DNA from: Bordetella parapertussis
Lineage (GTDB): Bacteria > Pseudomonadota > Gammaproteobacteria > Burkholderiales > Burkholderiaceae
NCBI GenBank assembly: GCA_945901665.1
Contig: CAMDLJ010000003.1
Location: 1 to 24,674 of the forward strand
Direction of reading: 5' to 3'
Length of the DNA: 24,674 nucleotides
This document shows, piece by piece, positions 17,512 through 24,674 of this stretch (its first letter is position 1; the number at the start of each line of letters is the position of its first letter). A program made the translations under genes and the position numbers. The notes under the pieces were generated by a model, which was given only the letters and a program-made list of their open reading frames with translations, had not been told where the DNA came from and searched no databases.

Positions 17512-18586
17512 GACGCCTCTCCATGGCCAAGTATTCTGAGGACTGCATTTCCTGAAGCCTAGAAACGGTTCGAGGAAATTCGTGGGACAGGGGGCCTTTG
17601 AGGTATAAAAGTTCTGGTGCCACCTCAGCCGACATGATCAATTTGACACGCCGATCGTACAAAACATCGATCAGCCAAGTGAAACGCCTGGCCTCAGAGG
17701 CCATTCGCATGGGCATCTGAGGCACGTCGCTGAGAAAAATGGTGTGAAACTGGGACGCCAACTCCAAGTAATCGTTCTGTGAGCGCGCGCCGCCACACAA
17801 GGTTTTGAAGTCAAACCATGCCACGCCTCCGGCGCGCCTCAGGGCAAGCACATCTCTGGATTCAATGCGCAATACAGGATCTTGGTCTGCACATTCAGCC
17901 AGCCTGGCAAATGTGTCAGCCATCGCCAGCGTCACACTCTCGGCCAAGGGAGTGTGGTACAGATTGGCTTGCTCCAATGTTTGTTGTCTGTAATCTGTTC
18001 CGTTGTCCATGTGGACCACTTCTAATTTTTCATTCAACAGGGCGATCGCAGGCAAGATGCGATCGCGGTGCAACCCATCTGGATACAAGTCATTGGGTTT
18101 GAAATTGGAGGTGGTGACAAACCCCACGCCATGGCTGAACATGGCATCCAAGAGGCGGTGCAAAATCATGGCATCCGTGATATCAGCCACATGAAATTCG
18201 TCAAAACATATCAGTTTGAACCTCTGGGCCATCCGTTTTCCCAACTCATTCAATGGATTGACCGTGCCTTGCAAGTCATGTAGCTCACGATGTACTTCGC
18301 GCATGAACTCGTGAAAATGCAAACGCGTTTTCCGCTTTACCGGCACTGCATTGAAAAAACAATCCATCACGAAGCTTTTCCCACGGCCCACTCCGCCGTA
18401 CATATAGACGCCCCTGGGAATTTCGGGTCGACTGATCCATTTTTTAAAGGGGTTGGAGCTGGTTTTTTCGTATGCGGCCCAATCACTGGCACAGCGATCC
18501 AAGGCGGCCACCGCACGCAGTTGAGCTGGGTCACTCACATGACCCCGTTTTGCCAACTCTTCCAGGTAAATTTGGTGAACAGACAT
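17489..18586 (-). CDS. zapE: ZapE, AFG1-like cell-division ATPase
   Basis: ZapE is an ATPase related to mitochondrial AFG1/LACE1 that associates with the FtsZ ring and is needed under stress conditions in E. coli. The 365-residue product has Walker A GGVGRGKS (64-71) inside GVYMYGGVGRGKSFVMD, and Walker B LICFDEF (125-131) followed by HVADITDAM, then the sensor segment VTTSNFKPNDLYPDGLHRDR. Length is normal for the family. The ATG at 18586 has GGAA about seven bases upstream. Its 3' end overlaps the start of the unrecognised downstream gene by 23 bases. It follows the odhL terminator by 75 bases, so it must have its own promoter in 18587-18661, though no convincing element is visible. Confidence 0.95.
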   Translation of the reverse strand: MSVHQIYLEELAKRGHVSDPAQLRAVAALDRCASDWAAYEKTSSNPFKKWISRPEIPRGVYMYGGVGRGKSFVMDCFFNAVPVKRKTRLHFHEFMREVHRELHDLQGTVNPLNELGKRMAQRFKLICFDEFHVADITDAMILHRLLDAMFSHGVGFVTTSNFKPNDLYPDGLHRDRILPAIALLNEKLEVVHMDNGTDYRQQTLEQANLYHTPLAESVTLAMADTFARLAECADQDPVLRIESRDVLALRRAGGVAWFDFKTLCGGARSQNDYLELASQFHTIFLSDVPQMPMRMASEARRFTWLIDVLYDRRVKLIMSAEVAPELLYLKGPLSHEFPRTVSRLQEMQSSEYLAMERRLVDTALT

Positions 18587-18661
18587 GAATGGTTCCGATT
18601 GTGCCCTGGGCTGATAACGCGATCAAATTTTTTCAGCCAACGAACAGGTCGAGCTGGCATC

Positions 18662-18689
18662 AAAAAAAAACCCGCCAAAGACGACGGGT
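18662..18689 (-). terminator. Rho-independent terminator of the odhABL operon
   Basis: On the transcribed strand, 21 bases past the odhL stop, ACCCGTC pairs with GGCGGGT (seven pairs, one of them a T-G wobble) around the six-base loop GTCTTT. Nine T residues follow immediately, the first of them pairing in the stem. This is a textbook intrinsic terminator. It separates odhABL from zapE. Confidence 0.9.
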
Positions 18690-18710
18690 CTTGATCACAG
18701 TGGCAGGGCT

Positions 18711-20138
18711 TTAAAAGTTAAGTGTCCTTTTGTCCACCGCCAAAGCCGCTTCCTTGGTGGCTTCGCTGAGTGAGGGATGGGCATGGCAAATACGCGCAAT
18801 GTCCTCGGCGCTGGCCCTGAATTCCATTGCAACTACGGCCTCCGAGATCAACTCCGAAACCTGAGGGCCAACCATGTGCACGCCCAAAATTTCATCGGTT
18901 GTGGCATCTGCCAAGAACTTCACCATGCCCGTGGTGTCACCCAATGCACGGGCACGACCATTGGCCAAGAAAGGAAATGTGCCCGCTTTGTAAGCCACGC
19001 CATCGGCTTTGAGTTGCTGCTCGGTTCGACCCACCCAAGCGATCTCGGGGCTGGTGTAAATCACCCAAGGAATGGTGTTGAAGTTCACATGCCCGTGTTG
19101 TCCGGCGATGCGCTCAGCCACGGCCACGCCCTCTTCCTCGGCTTTGTGGGCCAGCATGGGGCCACGCACCACGTCACCGACCGCCCAGATACCAGGCAAA
19201 TTGGTTTTGCAGTCAGCATCCACCACGATGGCGCCACGTTCGTCAAGCTGCATACCAACTGCATCGGGATGCAAACCCGTGGTGTTGGGCACACGACCAA
19301 TGCTCACAATGAGTTTGTCGGCATCTAACTTCACCGCGTCACCTTTGGCATTGGTGTAGTTGACCGTCACGCCTTTTTTACCATTGACGATCTCGCCAAC
19401 CTTCACGCCAAGCTCAATCTTCAAACCTTGCTTGTCAAAAGCTTTCTTGGCTTCTTTGGCAATCTGCTCGTCGACCGCGCCCAAGAATGTCGGCAGGCCT
19501 TCAAGGATGGTGACCTCTGCACCGAGGCGACGCCACACCGAGCCCATTTCCAAACCAATCACACCCGAGCCAATGAGGGCCAATTTTTTGGGCACGGCGC
19601 CCACGCGCAATGCGCCATCGTTAGACAGCACATTGACTTCGTCAAACGGTGTGCCGGGCAAGGCGCGGGCGCTCGATCCTGTGGCAATGATGATGTGTTT
19701 GGCCATGAGGGACTCTTCAGCCTTGCCCGACACTTTGATTTCATAGCCTGCATCGGACTTGCTGGCAAACGCACCACGACCATGGAAAAACGTGACCTTG
19801 TTCTTTTTGAACAAGTACAAAATACCATCGTTGTTTTGCTTGACCACGGTGTCTTTGCGGGCCAACATTTGGCCAATATCCATCTTCACGCCCGTGGCTG
19901 TGATGCCGTGCTCGGCAAAGTGGTGGTTGGCGTGGTCAAAGTGCTCAGACGACTGCAACAAGGCTTTGGAAGGTATACAGCCCACGTTGGTGCAAGTACC
20001 GCCAGGCGCAGGGCCACCAGCGGCGTTTTGCCATTCATCGATGCAAGCGACTTGAAAGCCCAGTTGGGCCGCGCGTATGGCGGCAATGTAGCCGCCAGGT
20101 CCCGCGCCGATGACGATGACATCAAATGGTTTGCTCAT
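18711..20138 (-). CDS. lpdA: Dihydrolipoyl dehydrogenase (E3) of the 2-oxoglutarate dehydrogenase complex
   Basis: E3 reoxidises dihydrolipoamide on the E2 subunit and passes electrons through FAD to NAD. The 475-residue product has the FAD-binding GAGPGG (11-16), the redox disulfide Cys49/Cys54 in GGTCTNVGCIPSK, an NAD-binding GSGVIGLEMGS (190-200), and the C-terminal His454/Glu459 dyad in HAHPSLSEA. The ATG at 20138 was chosen because GGGAA lies five bases upstream; an ATG four codons earlier (20150) is less well placed. It is the third gene of odhA-odhB-odhL, 11 bases after odhB, and is closed by a strong terminator. This placement indicates an E3 dedicated to the 2-oxoglutarate complex (often named odhL), though sharing with other complexes is possible. 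Confidence 0.97.
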   Translation of the reverse strand: MSKPFDVIVIGAGPGGYIAAIRAAQLGFQVACIDEWQNAAGGPAPGGTCTNVGCIPSKALLQSSEHFDHANHHFAEHGITATGVKMDIGQMLARKDTVVKQNNDGILYLFKKNKVTFFHGRGAFASKSDAGYEIKVSGKAEESLMAKHIIIATGSSARALPGTPFDEVNVLSNDGALRVGAVPKKLALIGSGVIGLEMGSVWRRLGAEVTILEGLPTFLGAVDEQIAKEAKKAFDKQGLKIELGVKVGEIVNGKKGVTVNYTNAKGDAVKLDADKLIVSIGRVPNTTGLHPDAVGMQLDERGAIVVDADCKTNLPGIWAVGDVVRGPMLAHKAEEEGVAVAERIAGQHGHVNFNTIPWVIYTSPEIAWVGRTEQQLKADGVAYKAGTFPFLANGRARALGDTTGMVKFLADATTDEILGVHMVGPQVSELISEAVVAMEFRASAEDIARICHAHPSLSEATKEAALAVDKRTLNF

Positions 20139-20149
20139 GGTGATTCCCA

Positions 20150-21394
20150 TCAGATATCAAAAAGCAAACGAGCGGGGTCTTCTAGCGCTTCTTTCATCGC
20201 CACCAAACCCAACACAGCTTCACGGCCGTCGATGATTCGGTGGTCGTAAGACATGGCCAAATAGTTGATGGGTCGAACCACCACTTGACCATTTTCGACA
20301 ACGGCCCTGTCTTTGGTGGCATGTACGCCCAAAATCGCCGACTGTGGCGGGTTGATGATGGGTGTCGACAGCATTGAACCAAAGACCCCACCATTGCTGA
20401 TGGAGAAGGTGCCACCTGTCATGTCCTCAATACCCAGTTTCCCGTCGCGGGCCTTGGCGCCAAATTCCGAAATTTTCTTTTCAATTTCGGCAAAGCTCAT
20501 TTGGTCGGCATTGCGCAGAATGGGCACCACCAAACCACGGGGAGAGCCCACGGCAATACCAATGTCGAAATAGCCGTGGTAGACGATGTCGCTTCCATCC
20601 ACTGAGGCATTGAGAACAGGGTATTTTTTCAAGGCATGCACGGCCGCTTTGACAAAGAAGCTCATGAAGCCGATCTTCACCCCATGCTCTTTTTCGAACT
20701 TTTCCTGAAAACGTTTTCTCATTTCCATCACCGGTGCCATATTGACCTCGTTGAACGTGGTCAATATGGCATTGGTCGACTGCGACTGGAGCAGGCGCTC
20801 TGCCACCCGTGCCCGCAAGCGGCTCATGGGCACACGTTGTTCGGGTCGGTCGCCCAAATCAACAGTGGGCCCAGAAACTTGCGGCAACGATGGGACAACC
20901 ACGCCTGTAGGTATTGATGAGGTGACAGCAGGCTTGTTGCCGCTGGCCACCGCACCCAACACATCACCTTTGGTGATGCGACCGTCTTTGCCGGTGCCAG
21001 CTATCGAGCCAGCTGACAAAGCATGGTCGGCGATCAATTTGGCAGCAGACGGCATCGCCACCTGGGCTTTGCCCGCATCAGCGGGAGTACTCGCGGCCTT
21101 GGCCACCGGTGCCGCAGCAGCTGGAGCATCTGCCGGGGTTGCCGACATTTTTCCATCGGTATCAATGCGGGCAATCAATTGCTCTGCAATGACCGTGCCG
21201 CCATCTGCCACCAAAATCTCTGACAAAACACCAGCCGCAGGTGCAGGCACCTCCAAAACAACTTTATCGGTTTCAATTTCAATCAAAATTTCATCGGCAG
21301 AAACGGTGTCCCCTGCCTTCTTTTTCCATTGCAACATCGTGGCTTCGGCCACCGATTCGGACAATTGCGGGACTTTTACTTCAACGATCGACAT
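20150..21394 (-). CDS. odhB: Dihydrolipoyl succinyltransferase (E2) of the 2-oxoglutarate dehydrogenase complex
   Basis: E2 carries the succinyl group on its lipoyl arm and transfers it to coenzyme A in the TCA cycle. The 414-residue product has one N-terminal lipoyl domain with the modified Lys44 in ETDKVVLE and an Ala/Pro-rich linker (about 83-112). A peripheral subunit-binding domain follows (about 114-147, [10 protein letters not shown] then [11 protein letters not shown]), a second linker, and the catalytic domain with His385 and Asp389 in [12 protein letters not shown]. The [14 protein letters not shown] and TTFNEVNM segments point to the succinyl (SucB/OdhB) type rather than the acetyltransferase. 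The ATG at 21394 has AGGAAA four bases upstream. It lies 54 bases after odhA and 11 before the E3 gene. Confidence 0.97.
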   Translation of the reverse strand: MSIVEVKVPQLSESVAEATMLQWKKKAGDTVSADEILIEIETDKVVLEVPAPAAGVLSEILVADGGTVIAEQLIARIDTDGKMSATPADAPAAAAPVAKAASTPADAGKAQVAMPSAAKLIADHALSAGSIAGTGKDGRITKGDVLGAVASGNKPAVTSSIPTGVVVPSLPQVSGPTVDLGDRPEQRVPMSRLRARVAERLLQSQSTNAILTTFNEVNMAPVMEMRKRFQEKFEKEHGVKIGFMSFFVKAAVHALKKYPVLNASVDGSDIVYHGYFDIGIAVGSPRGLVVPILRNADQMSFAEIEKKISEFGAKARDGKLGIEDMTGGTFSISNGGVFGSMLSTPIINPPQSAILGVHATKDRAVVENGQVVVRPINYLAMSYDHRIIDGREAVLGLVAMKEALEDPARLLFDI

Positions 21395-21448
21395 GTGTTT
21401 TCCTAGGATTGGTTTTTTCAGCGGTCTTTGAGGGACTCACGACAGATT

Positions 21449-24328
21449 TCATTTTGTCAGGACAAAGCCCTTGAGCTTGGCAAAAGACGCATCCACCAAA
21501 GCCCTCTGTTGGTCTTGATGCAAGTGCGAATACCCGACCGCAGGGGAGGCCGAGGCCGTGCGGCCTGCGTAACCCAGCTTTTGACCTTCGATCATGTTTT
21601 CATGGATGTTGTGTTGAATGAAAAACCAAGCACCTTGATTTTGAGGTTCGTCTTGGCACCATACAATTTCTGCCGCGTTGGGGTACTTTTTCAATTCATT
21701 GGCAAAAGCTTTGTGTGGGAATGGATACAACTGCTCTAAACGAAGAATCGCCGTATCGTCATGTCCCTTTTCTTCTCGCTTCTTGGCCAAGTCGTAATAA
21801 ACCTTGCCCGAGCACACCAAAATACGTTTGACTTTTTCATTTTTAAGTTCGGCATTTTCAGGGATGATGGTTTGAAAACTACCCTTGGTGAACTCTGACA
21901 CAGGAGACGCCGCATCCTTGTTTCGCAACAAAGATTTGGGCGTGAAGATAATTAAAGGCTTACGCAAATTGCGCACCATTTGGCGTCGCAAAACATGAAA
22001 GATTTGACTGGCAGTGGTGGGTTGAACAATTTGCATATTGGTATCAGCGGCCAATTGCATGAAACGCTCCACCCGAGCCGAGCTGTGCTCAGGGCCTTGC
22101 CCTTCATAACCATGGGGGAGCATCAAGGTGATGCCATTCACACGGCCCCACTTCACTTCCCCAGAGGCGATGAACTGGTCAATCACCACTTGCGCACCAT
22201 TGGCGAAGTCGCCAAACTGAGCCTCCCAAATGACCAAGGTATTGGGGTCATTGGATGCATAGCCGTACTCAAAGCCCAATACAGCTTCCTCAGAAAGGAT
22301 AGAGTCGATCACCACAAATGGTGCTTGATTGTCACTGACATTTTGCAAAGGCACGTGAGTACCCGTATCCCATTTCTCTCGATTTTGATCGTGGACAACG
22401 GCATGTCTGTGGGTGAAAGTTCCGCGGCCTGAATCTTCACCAGACAAACGAATGGGATAACCTGAAGACACCAACGAGGCAAAGGCCATGTGCTCGCCCA
22501 TGCCCCAATCCACCGGAATATCACCCCGCCCCATGGCAGCGCGATCGTCATAGACTTTTTTGACCAGTTGATGCGGGGTGATCGAAGATGGCAAAGTGGT
22601 GATTTTTTCCGCCAATCGCTTCCACTCTGCCAAAGGGATGGCCGTATCACCGGCATCCGTCCACTTTTTCCCCAAGTAAGGGGACCAATCCACTGTGAAT
22701 TTGGTTTTGAAATTGGTGAGGACAGGGTCTGATGTGTGCCGTCCTTCATCCAATGCCTGTCGGTAGGCCTTGACCATGTCGTCGCCGAGTTGGTCGCCCA
22801 GACCCTGAGTCGCCAATTTGTCGGCGTAGTGTTTTCTGGTGCCTGGGTGCGCTGATATTTTTTTATACATCAACGGTTGGGTCAGGCTGGGGGTGTCTTG
22901 CTCGTTGTGACCTAATTTTCTAAAGCACGTGATGTCTACCACCACATCTTGTCGGAAAGCCATTCGAAACTCAAGGGCCAACTGGGTGGCCAACACAACG
23001 GCCTCGGGATCATCGCCATTCACGTGCAACACCGGGGCTTCAACCATTTTGACGATGTCGGTGCAAAACACAGACGATCTCATGTCTCTGGGGTCAGAGG
23101 TGGTAAAGCCAATTTGATTGTTGATGATGATGTGAACGGTTCCACCGGTGGTGTAACCACGGGTTTGGGCCAGGGCCAAGGTTTCTTGGTTCACGCCCTG
23201 TCCTCCAAAAGCGGCATCACCGTGCACCAAAACGGGCAACACCTGGTCTCCTTTGGGGTCTCCGCGGCGGTCCATGCGGGCTCGAACGGAGCCCTCCACG
23301 ACGGGATTCACAATTTCCAAATGCGATGGGTTGAAAGCCAAGGACAGGTGAACCGGACCACCAGAGGTGGTGACATCCGAGCTAAAACCTTGGTGATATT
23401 TGACATCGCCAGAGGGCAACTCTTCTGGAGCTGTGTGGTCAAACTCAGCAAATAAATCTTTGGGCAATTTGCCCATGGTGTTGACCAGCACGTTCAAACG
23501 ACCGCGGTGGGCCATGCCAATCACAACTTCTTGGACACCAAGTGCACCAGCACCTTGGACCAACTCATCCATCGCCGCAATAAAACTCTCGCCACCCTCG
23601 AGAGAAAAACGTTTCTGTCCCACATATTTGGTGTGTAAAAAGCGCTCCAAGCCTTCAGCCGCAGTCAGCCGATCCAAGATATGCTTCTTCTTTTCGGCCG
23701 TGAAATTTGGCTTGCTGCGAATGCTTTCTAACTTTTGCTGCCACCACCGTTTTTGGGCCATGTCAGAGGTGTACATGTACTCTGGACCCAAAGTTCCACA
23801 GTAAGTGTCTCGCAGTGCGTTGATCAGTTCACGCAAACTCATTCGATCTCGACCAAAGAATGTATTGCTGGTGTCAAATATGGTTTCTTGATCGGCGTCC
23901 GAAAAACCATAAAAAGAAGGTTCGAGCTCAGGTATGTGCGGCCGCTCTGTGCGTTGAAGCGGGTCTAAATCAGCCCATCTTTGACCCACATTGCGGTAGG
24001 CAGCAATCAACTGCTGGGCCGCCGTGCGTTTGCGACCCATTTCTAAATCATTGCTGGCCATGACAACACGCGTTCCGCCAGCCTTGGCACGCTCAGCAAA
24101 TGCATTGACCACAGGCAAATGCGCCACATCTTTGGCTTGACTGCCATCAACCGCATTCACATGCTGCAAAGCGTCAAAATATGAGCGCCATGAATCAGGA
24201 ACGCTGCCGGGGTTGGTCAGGTAGTTTTCATACATCTCTTCGACGTACGGGGCGTTGCCACCAAACAGGTAGGTGTTGCCAGAATAAGATTGATAGACGG
24301 ATGTTCCGCCCTGAGAAGGATCACTCAT
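21449..24328 (-). CDS. odhA: 2-oxoglutarate dehydrogenase E1 component
   Basis: E1o is the thiamine-diphosphate enzyme that decarboxylates 2-oxoglutarate, the rate-setting step of this TCA-cycle complex. The 959-residue product has an N-terminal segment typical of E1o (YLFGGNAPYVEEMYENYL, about 20-37), HRGRLNVL (274-281), the diphosphate-binding region GDAAFGGQG (370-378) with INNQIGF (402-408), and a C-terminal transketolase-like domain (EFGYASNDP-type segment, HGYEGQGPEHSSAR). Length is normal. The ATG at 24328 was chosen because GGAGG lies eight bases upstream and the family begins here; the frame is open 48 codons further up but that stretch is leader. The 178 bases before it hold an 8-base palindrome AACCGGTT (24396-24403) and a T7 run, and presumably the operon promoter. 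Confidence 0.97.
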   Translation of the reverse strand: MSDPSQGGTSVYQSYSGNTYLFGGNAPYVEEMYENYLTNPGSVPDSWRSYFDALQHVNAVDGSQAKDVAHLPVVNAFAERAKAGGTRVVMASNDLEMGRKRTAAQQLIAAYRNVGQRWADLDPLQRTERPHIPELEPSFYGFSDADQETIFDTSNTFFGRDRMSLRELINALRDTYCGTLGPEYMYTSDMAQKRWWQQKLESIRSKPNFTAEKKKHILDRLTAAEGLERFLHTKYVGQKRFSLEGGESFIAAMDELVQGAGALGVQEVVIGMAHRGRLNVLVNTMGKLPKDLFAEFDHTAPEELPSGDVKYHQGFSSDVTTSGGPVHLSLAFNPSHLEIVNPVVEGSVRARMDRRGDPKGDQVLPVLVHGDAAFGGQGVNQETLALAQTRGYTTGGTVHIIINNQIGFTTSDPRDMRSSVFCTDIVKMVEAPVLHVNGDDPEAVVLATQLALEFRMAFRQDVVVDITCFRKLGHNEQDTPSLTQPLMYKKISAHPGTRKHYADKLATQGLGDQLGDDMVKAYRQALDEGRHTSDPVLTNFKTKFTVDWSPYLGKKWTDAGDTAIPLAEWKRLAEKITTLPSSITPHQLVKKVYDDRAAMGRGDIPVDWGMGEHMAFASLVSSGYPIRLSGEDSGRGTFTHRHAVVHDQNREKWDTGTHVPLQNVSDNQAPFVVIDSILSEEAVLGFEYGYASNDPNTLVIWEAQFGDFANGAQVVIDQFIASGEVKWGRVNGITLMLPHGYEGQGPEHSSARVERFMQLAADTNMQIVQPTTASQIFHVLRRQMVRNLRKPLIIFTPKSLLRNKDAASPVSEFTKGSFQTIIPENAELKNEKVKRILVCSGKVYYDLAKKREEKGHDDTAILRLEQLYPFPHKAFANELKKYPNAAEIVWCQDEPQNQGAWFFIQHNIHENMIEGQKLGYAGRTASASPAVGYSHLHQDQQRALVDASFAKLKGFVLTK

Positions 24329-24506
24329 TTCGCTGACCTCCGCACCCCTTGAGGGCGCATAAGCTGGTTGAAAAAAACCTTCCGCGACACGGCTAAACCG
24401 GTTGGCGGATGCGACTGTGGCTGGGAAGGGCCTTAGTTCGACAAGTATTGTGCCATTGATTGTTGCGGCCAAGGACTACTTCAAAAGTTATCGTTGCCGC
24501 CTCTGG

Positions 24507-24674
24507 TCAGCCCACTTGCAGCTTGACCTGCTCCAAAGCGCTGGGGTCTTCCATGGTGGTCAAGTCGCCTGGGTCGCGTTTTTCGCAAACAGCTTGTAGC
24601 GCACGGCGCAACAATTTGCCACTGCGGGTTTTGGGCAGAGCAGTCACCACGAAGATGCGCGAGGGTCTGGCCAC
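24507..24674 (-). CDS. prpE: Propionyl-CoA synthetase-like acyl-CoA ligase (partial, C-terminal end only)
   Basis: Only the last 55 residues are in the window; the rest lies beyond the right edge. The segment has the adenylate-forming enzyme A10 motif ALPKTRSGKLLRR, whose Lys is the residue that catalyses adenylation and is controlled by acetylation in this family. The following CEKRDPGDLTTMEDPSALEQV matches the PrpE ending rather than the acetyl-CoA synthetase ending, so propionate activation to propionyl-CoA is the likely job. Acs cannot be fully excluded from so short a piece. It points the same way as odhA, 178 bases upstream; no clear terminator lies between them. Confidence 0.83.
   Translation of the reverse strand: MARPSRIFVVTALPKTRSGKLLRRALQAVCEKRDPGDLTTMEDPSALEQVKLQVG

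Noticed and set aside
19428..20249. Plus-strand open frame of 273 codons opposite lpdA
   Set aside because: It lies wholly antisense to a gene with all E3 motifs in place, encodes no recognisable domain, and is the kind of shadow frame that codon bias leaves on the opposite strand.
24329..24472. 48-codon N-terminal extension of odhA
   Set aside because: The frame is open by chance upstream, but GGAGG sits correctly before the ATG at 24328 and family members begin there.
1..24674. Mobile elements, CRISPR arrays, tRNA genes, toxin-antitoxin or defence genes
   Set aside because: No direct repeat arrays, transposase motifs, terminal inverted repeats, cloverleaf-like sequences or defence-type proteins were seen. 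The region reads as ordinary core chromosome.

Overview
The window looks like a chromosomal housekeeping region from a betaproteobacterium, most likely order Burkholderiales and probably Comamonadaceae-like. This is judged from protein style and gene order only: hfq-hflX-hflK without miaA, scpB-rluB, rluD back to back with bamD, and an odhABL operon closed by its own dihydrolipoyl dehydrogenase. By eye the GC content is moderate, lower than is usual for that family, but it was not computed. I see no tRNA, rRNA, CRISPR array, insertion sequence, prophage or integration signature. Every gene except bamD is on the minus strand, and no gene-free stretch exceeds about 180 bases.

Region A (1-11040, minus strand, read from high to low coordinates) is one long close-packed gene train: ndk, rlmN, pilF-like, rodZ-like, ispG, hisS, yfgM-like, bamB, der, hfq, hflX, hflK (cut by the window edge). 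The central order (rlmN, rodZ, ispG, hisS, yfgM, bamB, der) is also that of E. coli. Several junctions are 4-base stop/start overlaps (rlmN/pilF, yfgM/bamB, bamB/der) or gaps of about ten bases. The set covers nucleotide balance, rRNA/tRNA modification, isoprenoid synthesis, histidyl-tRNA charging, outer-membrane assembly, ribosome GTPases, the RNA chaperone Hfq and the HflK membrane-protease regulator. The pilF-like and rodZ-like genes both seem to lack their usual C-terminal parts.

Region B (11132-14878) holds scpB and rluB (4-base overlap), then rluD divergent from bamD with only 39 bases between their chosen starts. bamD runs tail to tail into the next gene, with a 29-base overlap of coding sequence.

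Region C (14850-18586, minus strand) is zapE, an unrecognised gene that appears broken by a single-base frameshift, and a YoaA-type XPD-family helicase. The middle gene overlaps both neighbours, which suggests translational coupling. Region D (18662-24328, minus strand) is the 2-oxoglutarate dehydrogenase operon odhA-odhB-odhL, ended by a strong intrinsic terminator. The last bases (24507-24674) hold the 3' end of a propionyl-CoA synthetase-like gene.

No new multi-gene system is evident. The points most worth a second look are the frameshifted zapE-yoaA gene, the two shortened proteins around the pilF/rodZ junction, the unusual start of hflX, and the bamD/yoaA coding overlap.
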